A DNA stretch of 64,000 nucleotides from Melastoma dodecandrum (GCA_029817715.1 JARUPY010000398.1:1116001-1180000), one strand, 5' to 3'. Counted from the stretch's first letter, positions 1 to 10,997 are shown. The notes: generated by a model from the sequence alone, not told the origin. Made by a program: numbers and translations.

Positions 1-8
1 GGACCTGG

Positions 9-323
9 TTAGACCTGCGGTGCGCCGGGGCCGGTGCCCCGGTCGGCCGGCAGGAACTTGATCGTAGGCCCGAAAGCCCGGATGGTATCGCGCAACGTCA
101 TCTTCGGACGGTCGCCGATGATCTCGCCCTTGTCCGCGACGAAGGGATCGACGATGAGCGCCTTCGCCTCGTCTGCCTTGGCCAGCGCCAGCCCATCTTC
201 GGCACCGTCGGAATCGGCGAATTCCTTCGCCGCGGCGAGGTCATGCGTCCAGCCACCGTCGCCGTCGGCAAGGAAGACGACGAGCCCGGTGGTGAGCTCA
301 TTGGCAGTGACGACCTTCGGCAT
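9..323 (-). CDS. DUF2849 domain protein
   Basis: This 104-residue protein starts MPKVVTANELTTGLVVFLADG and matches the small DUF2849 family by its N-terminal pattern. No catalytic motif, signal peptide or membrane segment is visible. In many Hyphomicrobiales this family sits just upstream of the nitrite/sulfite reductase gene cysI in assimilatory sulfate-reduction clusters. Here the gene reads leftward and stops eight bases from the window edge, so a cysI-like gene would be expected just outside; that is inference. The biochemical role of the family is not known to me. Confidence 0.8.
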   Translation of the reverse strand: MPKVVTANELTTGLVVFLADGDGGWTHDLAAAKEFADSDGAEDGLALAKADEAKALIVDPFVADKGEIIGDRPKMTLRDTIRAFGPTIKFLPADRGTGPGAPQV

Positions 324-544
324 GGGAAGTTTGGACTCGTTCGCGTCTCGTAGAGGGCAGATAGGTCATTTCACAGAGAAATGCGAGAGGCGAGAAATTC
401 CACAATTACAGCCTGGTAAAAGAAAGACTTGCGGTTCGGCGCCACATGACGCGGATGCTGTTCTCCAAAGCGAGGATGGGTCTCTCACGCGGCCCGGCGC
501 TTTTCGGGCGAGGCCCGATCGACGCCTCCTAGGGTGAGAAGACG

Positions 545-1261
545 ATGTCCTGGATCGAGCATGCCGAAACTCTCCTCCAGAATCTGCCTGAACTCGTGGG
601 CAGCTACGGCCTGATCGCGATCTTCGCCGTGATCTTGCTCGAGAGCGCCGGCGTCCCGATGCCCGGCGAGACGATGCTGATCACGGCCGCGATCCTTGCC
701 GGCACGGGCAAGGGACCGCACATCTACTGGGTCGTGGGCGTCGCGGCGGCGGCCGCGATTCTCGGCGACAATCTCGGGTTCTGGGTGGGACGACGTTTCG
801 GGCTGCGCCTTCTGCTGCGCTACGGGCCACGCATCGGGCTCGACGAGCGCAAACTGAAGCTCGGCCAATACCTGTTCCTGCGCCACGGCGGCAAGATCGT
901 GTTCTTCGGCCGCTTCATCGCGCTGCTGCGGACGTTCGCGGCGGTGCTTGCCGGCGCGAACGCCTACGATCCCAAACGCTTTCTCATCTTCAACGCGGCC
1001 GGCGGCATCGTGTGGGCGACGCTGTTCGGCCTCGGCGGCTACGAATTCGGCAAGCGGATCGAGGATTTCGCCGGCCCCGTCGGCATAGCGGCGCTCGTCG
1101 TCATCGTCGCGCTCGGCATCGTCGGCATCGTGCTCATGCGCCGTCACGAAGGGCGCCTCGCCGACGAGGCGGAGCGCGCGATCCCCGGTCCTTTGGCGGA
1201 TCGGCTGCCACGGCGTCGCAGGAACGATGCAGAACGGGCTGGCGTTCGCCCCCCGTCTTAA
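545..1261 (+). CDS. DedA-family membrane protein
   Basis: A 238-residue inner-membrane protein of the DedA/VTT superfamily, whose members are linked to lipid flipping and membrane homeostasis. It has the family's acidic residue in the first hydrophobic segment (E33, within LLESAGVPMPGE, 32-42) and the conserved FFGRFIALLRTFAAVLAG stretch around residues 120-137, whose arginines are essential in E. coli homologues. Hydrophobic segments lie near 22-52, 60-80, 140-165 and 175-197. The C-terminal 40 residues are charged and probably cytoplasmic. It is followed 19 bp later by a small secreted-protein gene. Substrate is not predictable from sequence. Confidence 0.88.
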   Translation: MSWIEHAETLLQNLPELVGSYGLIAIFAVILLESAGVPMPGETMLITAAILAGTGKGPHIYWVVGVAAAAAILGDNLGFWVGRRFGLRLLLRYGPRIGLDERKLKLGQYLFLRHGGKIVFFGRFIALLRTFAAVLAGANAYDPKRFLIFNAAGGIVWATLFGLGGYEFGKRIEDFAGPVGIAALVVIVALGIVGIVLMRRHEGRLADEAERAIPGPLADRLPRRRRNDAERAGVRPPS

Positions 1262-1280
1262 CGGATAGGGAGGCAATCTC

Positions 1281-1544
1281 ATGACCATCAGGACCGGTCT
1301 CGTCGTCGTCGCCCTCAGCGCGTTCGCGATCGCACCGGCGATGGCGCAGACGACAGCCGAAAAGCCGGGAGCGCCCGCCGACGCGCACGGGGACAACCTT
1401 TCGACCAAGCTCAGCAAGACCGGCGGCGTCATCCAGCCGAAGGACAATGTCGACCCGGGCATGGCTGCGCCCGCGCCGGACCCGGCGCCGCACTCGACGC
1501 CCGTGATCCCGCCCTCCTCGACGGGTGGAGATACCGCAAAGTAA
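1281..1544 (+). CDS. small secreted proline-rich protein
   Basis: An 87-residue protein with a clear Sec signal peptide: charged start MTIR, hydrophobic core to about residue 20, and a likely AMA-Q cleavage site. The mature part is Pro/Ala/Gly-rich and carries the stretch LSKTGGVIQPKDNVDPGM followed by APDPAPHSTPVIPPSSTGG. I have seen similar short exported proteins in Hyphomicrobiales but know no function. The upstream DedA gene ends 19 bp before, so the two may be co-transcribed. Confidence 0.7.
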   Translation: MTIRTGLVVVALSAFAIAPAMAQTTAEKPGAPADAHGDNLSTKLSKTGGVIQPKDNVDPGMAAPAPDPAPHSTPVIPPSSTGGDTAK

Positions 1545-1764
1545 GGGAAGTATCTCGCGGAAACAGCGGCGCGCTTTCTCGCGCAGGGCAAGCGAATTTT
1601 TGCAACCCTGGCATGAGGCGGACAAGCTTCGCGGGAAAAAACAACGAAAACAAGCGACTAGAACTTTTAGCCCGCTGTTCGACCAGCTCGATTTTTGGAA
1701 GTGATCGCTGTAGGTCGGTAATCACACGCCTGAGCACCGCCGCGACGCAGGAGATCGAGAGCGC

Positions 1765-2790
1765 ATGACCCCTGATGCCGCCAACATGTCGGGCGCCCAC
1801 GTATCGAACATGCAGGCGCCGGCGCCCGCCGACCTCTCGAAAGAGCAGGAGATCGAGGCCTACCGCCGGATGCTGTTGATCCGGCGGTTCGAAGAGAAGG
1901 CCGGCCAGATGTACGGCATGGGCCTCATCGGCGGGTTCTGCCATCTCTACATCGGCCAGGAGGCGGTCGTGACCGGCCTCATGCTGGACGCGAAGCCCGG
2001 CGATCAGACGATCACCGCCTATCGCGACCACGGCCATATGCTCGCGTGCAACCTCGACCCGAAAGCCGTGATGGCGGAGCTGACCGGGCGACGGGGCGGT
2101 CTGTCCAAGGGCAAGGGCGGCTCGATGCACATGTTCTCGAAGGAGAAGCATTTCTACGGCGGCCACGGCATCGTCGGCGCGCAGGTGCCGCTCGGCACGG
2201 GCCTCGCCTTCGCCAACCGCTACCGCGGCAACAAGAACGTCTCGCTCACCTATTTCGGCGACGGCGCCTCGAACCAGGGCCAGGTCTACGAGGCGTTCAA
2301 CATGGCGGAGCTTTGGAAGCTGCCCGTGATCTACGTCATCGAGAACAACAAATACGCGATGGGCACGTCCATCACCCGCTCGTCGGCGCTGACCGATCTG
2401 TCGAAGCGCGGGCAGAGCTTCAACATCCCCGGCTTCCAGGTCGACGGGATGGACGTGCGGGCCGTGAAGTCCGCGGCCGACTTCGCCACCGCCTGGTGCC
2501 GCGAGGGCAACGGCCCGATCATCCTCGAGATGGCGACCTATCGCTACCGCGGGCACTCGATGTCGGATCCCGCGAAGTACCGCACCAAGGACGAGGTGCA
2601 GAAGATGCGCGACGAGCACGATCCGATCGAGCAGGTGAAGCGCCGCCTGCTCGACGGCAAGCTCGCCTCGGCGGACGAAATCAAGGCGATCGACCAGGAC
2701 ATCAAACGCATCGTCGCCGAGGCCGCGGATTTCGCGACCCACGATCCCGAGCCGGAGGCGTCCGAGCTCTGGACGGACATCCTGCATTGA
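1765..2790 (+). CDS. pdhA: pyruvate dehydrogenase E1 alpha subunit
   Basis: The 341-residue alpha subunit of the E1 heterotetramer decarboxylates pyruvate with thiamine diphosphate and feeds acetyl groups to E2. The ThDP/Mg motif is visible as GDGASNQGQVYEAFNMAELW from residue 165, ending at the ENN at 193-195. The family phosphorylation-loop region YRYRGHSMSDPAKYR follows. Length fits bacterial PdhA. The first about 20 residues are unstructured in appearance, so a start a few codons later is possible. It heads the operon pdhA-pdhB-small ORF-pdhC. No E3 (lpd) gene is in the window. Confidence 0.96.
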   Translation: MTPDAANMSGAHVSNMQAPAPADLSKEQEIEAYRRMLLIRRFEEKAGQMYGMGLIGGFCHLYIGQEAVVTGLMLDAKPGDQTITAYRDHGHMLACNLDPKAVMAELTGRRGGLSKGKGGSMHMFSKEKHFYGGHGIVGAQVPLGTGLAFANRYRGNKNVSLTYFGDGASNQGQVYEAFNMAELWKLPVIYVIENNKYAMGTSITRSSALTDLSKRGQSFNIPGFQVDGMDVRAVKSAADFATAWCREGNGPIILEMATYRYRGHSMSDPAKYRTKDEVQKMRDEHDPIEQVKRRLLDGKLASADEIKAIDQDIKRIVAEAADFATHDPEPEASELWTDILH

Positions 2791-2882
2791 GGTCCCGCGC
2801 CGCCCGCGCATCCGAGCGGCGGTGCCGGTTTTTCGTTTCTGCGCAGCGCGCGCCCGCATTCGTCCGCAAAGGCTCCTGATCG

Positions 2883-4301
2883 ATGGCCACGAACATTCTG
2901 ATGCCGGCGCTCTCGCCGACGATGGAGCAGGGCACGCTCGCGAAGTGGCTGAAGAAGGAGGGTGACGCCGTGCGCTCCGGCGACGTCATCGCCGAGATCG
3001 AGACCGACAAAGCCACGATGGAGGTCGAGGCCGTCGACGAAGGGACGCTCGCGAAGATCCTGGTGCCGGAAGGCACGGAAAACGTCGCCGTCAACACCCC
3101 GATCGCGATCATCGCGGAGGAGGGCGAGGACGTCTCCGCAGCCCCTGTCAATGGCGCTGCGCCCTCGCAAGTCGCCGACACGCGGCCCGGTACGGGGGCC
3201 GGCGCGAAGCTCGAAAGCAGCGGCGGCGAGACGCCCGCCGCGACCGCCAAGACCGGCGACGACGCGCCGGTGCCCGCCGCCATCGCGCCGGCCGCAGAGG
3301 AGATTCCCGCCGGAACCAAGATGGTCGAGCAGACGGTGCGCGAGGCGCTCCGCGACGCGATGGCCGAGGAGATGCGGCGCGACCCCGACGTCTTCGTGAT
3401 GGGCGAGGAGGTCGCCGAATACCAGGGCGCCTACAAGATCACGCAGGGGCTGCTGCAGGAGTTTGGCGACAAACGGGTGGTGGATACGCCGATCACGGAG
3501 CATGGGTTCGCCGGCCTCGGCGTCGGCGCGGCATTCGCCGGCCTCAAGCCCATCGTCGAGTTCATGACGTTCAACTTCGCGATGCAGGCGATCGACCACA
3601 TCATCAATTCGGCCGCCAAGACCAACTATATGTCGGGCGGCCAGATGCGCTGCCCGATCGTGTTCCGCGGACCCAACGGGGCGGCCAGCCGCGTCGGCGC
3701 GCAGCACAGCCAGGATTACGCCGCCTGGTACTCCAACGTGCCAGGGCTCAAGGTCGTCGCGCCCTATTCCGCCGCCGACGCGAAGGGTCTCCTGAAGAGC
3801 GCGATCCGCGATCCCAATCCCGTCATCTTCCTCGAGAACGAGATCCTCTACGGGCACACGTTCGAGGTGCCCGAGCTCGAGGACTTCACGGTCCCGATCG
3901 GCAAGGCGCGCATCGCCCGCGCCGGGCGGGACGTGACGCTCGTCTCCTTCGCCATCGGCATGACCTACGCGCTGAAGGCCGCCGACGCGCTCGCGAAGGA
4001 GGGCATCGACGCCGAGGTCGTCGACCTGCGCACGATCCGGCCGATGGATTCGGACAGCGTACTCGCTTCGATTCGCAAGACGCATCGATGCGTCACGATC
4101 GAGGAAGGCTGGCCGCAATCAGGCGTCGGCGCCGAAATCATGGCGCGCGTGATGGAAGGCGCGTTCGACGAGCTTGATGCGCCGGTGATGCGTGTCACGG
4201 GCAAGGACGTGCCGATGCCCTATGCCGCCAATCTCGAGAAGCTGGCACTGCCGACCGTCGCCGACGTCGTCGCGGCGGCGAAAGCCGTCTGCTACAGGTA
4301 A
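2883..4301 (+). CDS. pdhB: pyruvate dehydrogenase E1 beta subunit with N-terminal lipoyl domain
   Basis: A 472-residue E1 beta subunit with the alphaproteobacterial arrangement: residues 1-80 form a lipoyl domain with the modified lysine at K43 ([12 protein letters not shown]), residues 80-140 are an Ala/Pro-rich linker, and residues 145 to the end are the transketolase-like beta subunit ([35 protein letters not shown]). It pairs with PdhA to form the ThDP site. The lipoyl domain is closely similar to that of PdhC, as is usual in this class. A 92-bp gap separates it from pdhA. Confidence 0.96.
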   Translation: MATNILMPALSPTMEQGTLAKWLKKEGDAVRSGDVIAEIETDKATMEVEAVDEGTLAKILVPEGTENVAVNTPIAIIAEEGEDVSAAPVNGAAPSQVADTRPGTGAGAKLESSGGETPAATAKTGDDAPVPAAIAPAAEEIPAGTKMVEQTVREALRDAMAEEMRRDPDVFVMGEEVAEYQGAYKITQGLLQEFGDKRVVDTPITEHGFAGLGVGAAFAGLKPIVEFMTFNFAMQAIDHIINSAAKTNYMSGGQMRCPIVFRGPNGAASRVGAQHSQDYAAWYSNVPGLKVVAPYSAADAKGLLKSAIRDPNPVIFLENEILYGHTFEVPELEDFTVPIGKARIARAGRDVTLVSFAIGMTYALKAADALAKEGIDAEVVDLRTIRPMDSDSVLASIRKTHRCVTIEEGWPQSGVGAEIMARVMEGAFDELDAPVMRVTGKDVPMPYAANLEKLALPTVADVVAAAKAVCYR

Positions 4302-4315
4302 GGCGGAGACGACCG

Positions 4316-4546
4316 ATGGCTGAGGTAAGCAACGAATTCTTGGCCGAGATGCTTCGCCAGATTCAGGCGGATGTCTCTGATTTGAAGCAGGACGTTCGCG
4401 AAGTCCGTTCGAGGGTCGGCCACATCGAAGTCCAGATTGCGAGCCTCGAAACACGAATGGCCGACCTCTCGTCTCGTACCGATCGGCGGGACGAATTGAT
4501 CGAGCGCGTGATCCGCCGCCTTGAGCTGACCGAAGCGTCCCAATAG
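4316..4546 (+). CDS. small coiled-coil protein inside the pdh operon
   Basis: A 76-residue hydrophilic protein whose residues 8-70 show heptad spacing ([18 protein letters not shown], then [18 protein letters not shown]), typical of a parallel coiled coil. There is no signal peptide or membrane segment. It lies 14 bp after pdhB and 11 bp before pdhC on the same strand, so it should be co-transcribed. Its codon use is less GC-rich at third positions than its neighbours. Similar short coiled-coil proteins are common and unassigned; a role in complex assembly would be speculation. Confidence 0.6.
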   Translation: MAEVSNEFLAEMLRQIQADVSDLKQDVREVRSRVGHIEVQIASLETRMADLSSRTDRRDELIERVIRRLELTEASQ

Positions 4547-4557
4547 GTCCGATCGCG

Positions 4558-5889
4558 ATGCCCATCGACATCCTGATGCCCGCGCTCTCTCCGACGATGG
4601 AGAAGGGCAACCTCGCGAAGTGGCTCAAGAAGGAGGGCGACGCGATCAAGTCCGGCGACGTCATCGCCGAGATCGAGACCGACAAGGCGACAATGGAGGT
4701 CGAGGCCGTCGACGAGGGCGTGCTTGCCAAAATATTGGTGCCGGAGGGTTCGGCCGACGTGCCGGTCAACGAGGTCATCGGCCTGATTGCGGAAGAAGGG
4801 GAGGATGCCGCCTCCGTCTCCGCCGGTGGCGGCAATGGTGCCGCGAAGGCTGCGTCCGCGTCCGAGCCGCCGAAGCGCGAGGAGCGGCCGGGGGCAGGGG
4901 CTCCGGCGCCCGCGCCTGCGAAAGCTTCGGCACCGGCGAAGGCCAACGGGAGTGCCGCGGGGGGTAGAGTCATCGCCTCGCCCCTGGCGCGCCGGCTCGC
5001 CAAGCAGGCCGGCATCGATCTCTCCGCGCTGAAAGGGTCGGGACCGCACGGCCGGATCGTCGAGCGCGACATACGGGCGGCGGAGGCCGCGGGACCCGCA
5101 TCGGCCGCGGTGCAGAAGCAGGAGCCGCGGATCGCGCCGGCGCCGGCGGCGTCCGACGAGACCATCAAGAAGATGTTTGAGGCCGGCACCTTCGAGGAGG
5201 TGCCGCACGACGGGATGCGCAAGACGATCGCGCGCCGCCTCGTCGAGGCGAAGCAGACGATCCCCCACTTCTACCTCGAGGTCGATTGCGCGCTCGATGC
5301 GCTGCTCGTGCTGCGCGAGCAGATCAACAAGGCCGCGCCGCTCGACAAGGAGGGCAAGGCCGCCTTCAAGGTCTCGGTCAACGACTTCGTCATCAAGGCG
5401 CTGGCGCTCGCGCTGCAGCGCGTGCCCGACGCCAACGTGACCTGGACCGAAGGCGCGATGCTGCGCCACCGCCACTCCGACATCGGCGTCGCCGTCTCGA
5501 TCCCGGGCGGCCTCATCACGCCGGTCATCCGCAAAGCCGAGACGAAGACGCTCTCCGCGATCTCGAACGAAATGAAGGACTATGCCGCGCGCGCCAAGGT
5601 GCGGAAGCTCAAGCCCGAGGAATATACCGGCGGCACCTCGGCGGTCTCGAACCTCGGCATGTTCGGCATCCGCAGCTTCGCGGCCGTGATCAACCCGCCG
5701 CACGCGACGATCCTCGCCGTCGGCGCGGGCGAGAAGCGCGTCGTGGTGAAGGACGGCGCGCCGGGCGTCGCGACCTTGATGAGCGTCACGCTCTCGACCG
5801 ACCATCGCGCCGTCGACGGGGCGCTCGGCGCCAAGCTGATCGAGGCCATCAAGGCGCTGATCGAGGCGCCGCTCGCGATGCTGGTGTAG
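4558..5889 (+). CDS. pdhC: dihydrolipoamide acetyltransferase (PDH E2)
   Basis: The 443-residue E2 core transfers the acetyl group from lipoyl-lysine to CoA. Domains: lipoyl domain 1-80 with K43; Pro/Ala linker 85-135; peripheral subunit-binding domain about 138-176 ([16 protein letters not shown]); catalytic acyltransferase domain from about 210. The catalytic motif is present as H416-R-A-V-D420-G421. Only one lipoyl domain is present, as expected when PdhB brings another. The gene ends nine bases from the stop of the convergent PII gene. Confidence 0.96.
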   Translation: MPIDILMPALSPTMEKGNLAKWLKKEGDAIKSGDVIAEIETDKATMEVEAVDEGVLAKILVPEGSADVPVNEVIGLIAEEGEDAASVSAGGGNGAAKAASASEPPKREERPGAGAPAPAPAKASAPAKANGSAAGGRVIASPLARRLAKQAGIDLSALKGSGPHGRIVERDIRAAEAAGPASAAVQKQEPRIAPAPAASDETIKKMFEAGTFEEVPHDGMRKTIARRLVEAKQTIPHFYLEVDCALDALLVLREQINKAAPLDKEGKAAFKVSVNDFVIKALALALQRVPDANVTWTEGAMLRHRHSDIGVAVSIPGGLITPVIRKAETKTLSAISNEMKDYAARAKVRKLKPEEYTGGTSAVSNLGMFGIRSFAAVINPPHATILAVGAGEKRVVVKDGAPGVATLMSVTLSTDHRAVDGALGAKLIEAIKALIEAPLAMLV

Positions 5890-5898
5890 AAGAGGCCC

Positions 5899-7701
<1,803 letters not shown>

Positions 7702-7758
7702 GACGGGGGCAAAGGTCACGCGCGGCGCGCCGGCTCGTCCTCGCGGAGGAGCGCCCGC

Positions 7759-8457
7759 ATGACCGTCGTCCCGTTCTCGCCCCACGCTCACCAGCTGACG
7801 CGATTCGGCTTCGTCAACTGCTACCTCGTCGGCGAGGAGGACGGGCTGACCGTGATCGACGGGGGCCTCGCGGCCAGCACGGCGGCGCAGATCCTCGCCC
7901 TGGCGCAGTCTCTCCGCGCGTCCATCCGGCGCATCCTGCTGACGCACGCCCATTCCGACCACGTCGGGGCGATCGACGCCTTGGTGGCGGCATTGGGTCC
8001 CGACGTCGAACTCGCGTGCAGTGCGCGCACCGTGCCGCTCCTCGCGGTGCCGCCGGACGGCTCGCTGCGCGCTGGCGAGGCGCCGGGCAAGGTCACGAAC
8101 GGGCCGGGCATCAAGAGCCAGCCGACGCGCCTGCTAGGGGAGGGGGAGCGTTGCGGATCGCTGCTCGTCATCGAGACGCCCGGTCATGCGCCGGGGCACC
8201 TCTCGTTCCTCGACGAGCGTGACGGGACGCTCTACGCCGGGGATGCATTGATCGGGATGGGCCGCTTGGCGGTCTCGGGCTTCGCGCCCTGGTACTTCTT
8301 CCTGCCCAATGTCGCGACGTGGAACCGCGACGTGGCGCTCGCCAGCGCGCACCGACTCGCGGACTTCCCGATCGAGCGCTTCGCCTGCGGCCATGGCGCC
8401 GTCCGCGAGGGCGGTCGCGCGGCCTTGGCGAACGCGCTCAAAAACGCACGACGCTGA
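7759..8457 (+). CDS. MBL-fold metallo-hydrolase
   Basis: A 232-residue metallo-beta-lactamase-fold hydrolase with the metal motif THAHSDHVG (H63, H65, D67, H68), the second ligand region IETPGHAPGHLSF and the YAGDAL aspartate. There is no signal peptide, so it is cytosolic. The architecture fits the broad glyoxalase II/RNase Z-like group; substrate cannot be assigned. It ends 15 bp from the 3' end of the convergent tRNA-Cys gene. Confidence 0.85.
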   Translation: MTVVPFSPHAHQLTRFGFVNCYLVGEEDGLTVIDGGLAASTAAQILALAQSLRASIRRILLTHAHSDHVGAIDALVAALGPDVELACSARTVPLLAVPPDGSLRAGEAPGKVTNGPGIKSQPTRLLGEGERCGSLLVIETPGHAPGHLSFLDERDGTLYAGDALIGMGRLAVSGFAPWYFFLPNVATWNRDVALASAHRLADFPIERFACGHGAVREGGRAALANALKNARR

Positions 8458-8472
8458 CAAGGGAAAAAGGGA

Positions 8473-8546
8473 TGGAGGCCTCGCCCGGAATCGAACCGGG
8501 GTGCAAGGATTTGCAGTCCTCTGCGTAACCACTCCGCCACGAGGCC
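8473..8546 (-). tRNA. tRNA-Cys (GCA)
   Basis: Read on the minus strand, this is a complete cloverleaf: acceptor stem GGCCTCG paired with CGAGGCC, anticodon loop CTGCAAA (anticodon GCA), T-loop GGTTCGATTCC, discriminator T and an encoded CCA. U73 is the cysteine identity base. Nucleotides 1-40 of the tRNA lie inside the 43-bp attachment core, so this intact copy is a hybrid: its 3' part is chromosomal and its 5' part plus upstream DNA belong to the integrated element. Confidence 0.96.
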
Positions 8547-8549
8547 TCA
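8507..8549. repeat. left attachment site core
   Basis: A 43-bp sequence repeated exactly at 12687-12729, in the same orientation. It covers the 5' 40 nt of tRNA-Cys (anticodon arm to 5' end) plus three upstream bases. The flanks differ on both sides of both copies. Together with the integrase gene ending at the other copy, this identifies the two ends of a site-specific integrated element. Confidence 0.95.
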
Positions 8550-8803
8550 ACCAGCCGGTCACCCGCTCGATAACAGAGGGGAGCCAGAGGGTTAGGGGCA
8601 GATACACGCCCCGCCTTCTCCCCGCAAGCGTAAAGACCCGCGCCAAGAGGCGTAGGTCTACCGACCAAACCCCCGACTAAAGCCCCGTTCACACCCGATT
8701 AACGCACGCTGGCACTTAGTCGCCCCCTGTGAGACATACGTCATCCGGTGTAGAACACCAGAACACGATTAACACCAGATGGAGGGGAGTTTCCTGAGGT
8801 TTC

Positions 8804-8832
8804 ACGGGAGGTTAGCCGAAAAGACCTCCCGT
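8804..8832. promoter_or_regulatory. 9-bp inverted repeat upstream of the RNA polymerase fragment
   Basis: ACGGGAGGT at 8804-8812 is mirrored exactly by ACCTCCCGT at 8824-8832, with an 11-base loop. No T-run follows on either strand, so it is not a classical terminator. It lies about 70 bp before the polymerase start codon. It could be an operator or an RNA hairpin. The surrounding 8550-8903 stretch has no convincing gene; it also holds the direct repeat AACACCAG (8754 and 8771) and GTCTACCGACC twice, which might be integrase arm sites or phage promoter parts. Confidence 0.4.
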
Positions 8833-8903
8833 ATGTGCCTGCTATCAGTCTACCGACCGCGATTTTCCCTCGTCAAACCCACACCCCGAGAGAACACGAA
8901 CCG

Positions 8904-10364
8904 ATGCTAGACAGCCAAACCCTGACCGAAGACCGTTTCGCCCGCCATGTCGAGCGTCAAATCCGGTCGAGCGGTGCCGGGTCAACCGATGGTGCCTTTG
9001 CGATTATCGAAAGGTACTTAGAGGAGACTAAAGGTAACCTTATGGTTATGTTCGATGCCTTTTCAACGGCACGAAAAAAAGGAAAGACCCTTCTGAAGGA
9101 TACACACTATCAGGGTATCCCTAAGGACGTCTTTATGCTTGACCCTAACAAGGTTGCTTTGTGTGCTCTACACACAGGTATATCTAGCGTTGGACATACG
9201 GATACCCTTAGTCAGACCCTATACGCTTTGGGTATGGCTCTGGAGTCTGAGGTGTATGCCCATTTCATGGTGAATTGGGATGCCATCAAGGCCGAACGTA
9301 TCCGTAAGGAGGTCAGTAAGCGTGGTTCTGTGTCCGCCCGCAAAACGGCCATGAAATCCATCGCCTACAAGATGGGATTCGTGAAGGACCCGTGGCCTGG
9401 AAAGGACCGTCTGAAGACCGGGCAGTGGCTCCTCGATACGCTTATCGCGGGCTCTGTGTTCATGCTGGGCGGCGAGACCGAGGACCAGTGGCACTACCTC
9501 ACGATGACCGAAGAGGCCCTTGGGGTGTCCGATAGGCTCGTCAGGCGCCTACTGGCTCAGAACCCGGCGCTACTCCCTAGCGTCGAACCGCTTGCCCCCT
9601 GGACGGGATCAGCGACCCATATTCACGGCTACAAGGTGCCGTTGGTTAGATCGCACCAAAAGGCCGTTCATGCGGCTGTCGGAGCTGACATCAAGTCCGG
9701 TCGGATGCGTCCGGTCCTGGAGGCTCTAAACGTCATCCAAGGCGTCCCGTGGCGGATCAACACGGACATCCTCGATATGGTCAAATGGGCCTATTCCGAG
9801 GGCGTGTCCGTGCCCGGCCTGCCGCACAAGGATGACCTACCGCTCCCCATCGTCTCCGATGCGGAATGGGAGGCCATGACGGACGACAAGAGGCGTGTGG
9901 CTCGGCGCGAGCGTAGCGCCATCAAACAGCGGAATAGGGGGTTCATCGGTGAACGTAGGGTGTTCGAAACGGACATCGCTACGGCCGAACAGCTCCTCGC
10001 CGGAGACTTCTACACCCCGGTAAACATGGACTACCGGGGACGTGTGTACGGCCTGACGAGCTTTAACTTTCAACGTCAGGACTACGTGCGTGCCATGTTC
10101 CAATTCTCTGAGGGCAAGCCCTTGGACGAAGAGGGCCTTTACTGGCTTAAGGTCCACGTCGCGAACTGTGGGGACTTCGACAAGATATCGAAGGCTCCCT
10201 TTGATGAACGAGTGGCTTGGGTGGACTCCCATTGGGATGCCATTTGGGACGTCTGGTATGCCCCCAGGTTGAACCTGTGGTGGACGGAAGCGGACTCCCC
10301 GTTCCTGTTCCTCAAGCCTTGGTCAGCCCTGTGTCGGCATATCGCCTCGTATAGGCGCGGATAA
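8904..10364 (+). CDS. T7-type single-subunit RNA polymerase, N-terminal half only
   Basis: 486 residues from ATG 8904 (a GTG at 8835 is less likely). Recognisable T7 RNAP segments are VPWRINTDILDMVKW, VNMDYRGRVYGLTSFN (about 371-386, the DxxGR motif that contacts the hybrid) and GLYWLKVHVANCGDFDK, then WWTEADSPFLFLK. Similarity ends abruptly near 10316 and the frame stops at 10364. T7 RNAP has about 880 residues, so the palm and fingers with catalytic Asp537, Lys631 and Asp812 equivalents are absent, and none of the three frames immediately downstream supplies them. The product cannot polymerise RNA by known chemistry. It could be a decayed gene or a truncated regulator. Confidence 0.88.
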   Translation: MLDSQTLTEDRFARHVERQIRSSGAGSTDGAFAIIERYLEETKGNLMVMFDAFSTARKKGKTLLKDTHYQGIPKDVFMLDPNKVALCALHTGISSVGHTDTLSQTLYALGMALESEVYAHFMVNWDAIKAERIRKEVSKRGSVSARKTAMKSIAYKMGFVKDPWPGKDRLKTGQWLLDTLIAGSVFMLGGETEDQWHYLTMTEEALGVSDRLVRRLLAQNPALLPSVEPLAPWTGSATHIHGYKVPLVRSHQKAVHAAVGADIKSGRMRPVLEALNVIQGVPWRINTDILDMVKWAYSEGVSVPGLPHKDDLPLPIVSDAEWEAMTDDKRRVARRERSAIKQRNRGFIGERRVFETDIATAEQLLAGDFYTPVNMDYRGRVYGLTSFNFQRQDYVRAMFQFSEGKPLDEEGLYWLKVHVANCGDFDKISKAPFDERVAWVDSHWDAIWDVWYAPRLNLWWTEADSPFLFLKPWSALCRHIASYRRG

Positions 10365-10400
10365 GGTGTGCTATGGTCATGACTGGTCGCAACGCAGAGG

Positions 10401-10598
10401 GTGGCGTTTGCGACGAGCCTAGCGGCCATCCAAGCGCGCTTCGACGCGAACCATCTCCGTAAGGTTGCCAACGCCTACCGCGAGGCCCTGAGACATATCG
10501 CTAGAGGCGCCGATGCCTCGATCATGCGGCTCCTGGCCGAGACGGCTCTCATGGAAGAAGACGAAGCCGATACGGAGCCCGCTCACGGATGCCGGTAG
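10401..10598 (+). CDS. small helical protein of unknown function
   Basis: A 65-residue frame starting GTG, with helix-favouring residues (LAAIQARFDANHLRKVANAY) and an acidic tail (EEDEADTE). It follows the polymerase fragment by 36 bp on the same strand. I recognise no family; it does not resemble the missing polymerase C-terminus. The call rests on position and composition only. Confidence 0.4.
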   Translation: MAFATSLAAIQARFDANHLRKVANAYREALRHIARGADASIMRLLAETALMEEDEADTEPAHGCR

Positions 10599-10726
10599 AT
10601 CACTTTCGCTCGACTAAATCTCCTCCTTCACCTGAAGTTCACCTGGAGGGGAAAACACATGGATCAAACCAGCGGCTCGTTAACCGCGTGTCAAACATCA
10701 TGCTTACAGATGGAGGATACGGCCTT

Positions 10727-10987
10727 ATGTGTTCCGAGAAGACCGAACAGGACGCCTCAAATGGACCAGTTGTCACTGTCTTTTCACCGTTAGACGACGT
10801 GTACTGGGAACAAAAAAAGACACTCCTCATCATCACAGGCATAAGCCTGGAGGGGGTGCGGTTCGTACAAGAGATTCGGTTCGGCACTCTCGTGCACAGT
10901 CACCTTAGGTTCGTAACCGGCCCTGACGACGTGGCGGCTGTTGACGCGGAAGCGGAGAAGCGGCAACTAAGTGTGAGGGTGATTTGA
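10727..10987 (+). CDS. hypothetical element-encoded protein
   Basis: An 86-residue frame starting MCSEKTEQDASNGPVVTVF. The start at 10727 was chosen because GGAGG lies about 12 bases upstream; the same frame also has ATG at 10700. The middle is beta-rich in appearance (TLLIITGISLEGVRFVQEIR) and the end is charged. No family recognised. A separate 44-codon frame at 10659-10793 has a strong GGAGGGG ribosome site and overlaps it; only one of the two may be real. Confidence 0.45.
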   Translation: MCSEKTEQDASNGPVVTVFSPLDDVYWEQKKTLLIITGISLEGVRFVQEIRFGTLVHSHLRFVTGPDDVAAVDAEAEKRQLSVRVI

Positions 10988-10997
10988 GGGGATTTAC

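Noticed and set aside
8804..8832. rho-independent terminator
   Set aside because: The stem is not followed by a T-run on either strand.
10316..10598. Frameshifted remainder of the T7-type polymerase after 10364
   Set aside because: No frame shows palm or fingers motifs; the 65-residue frame there has no polymerase character.
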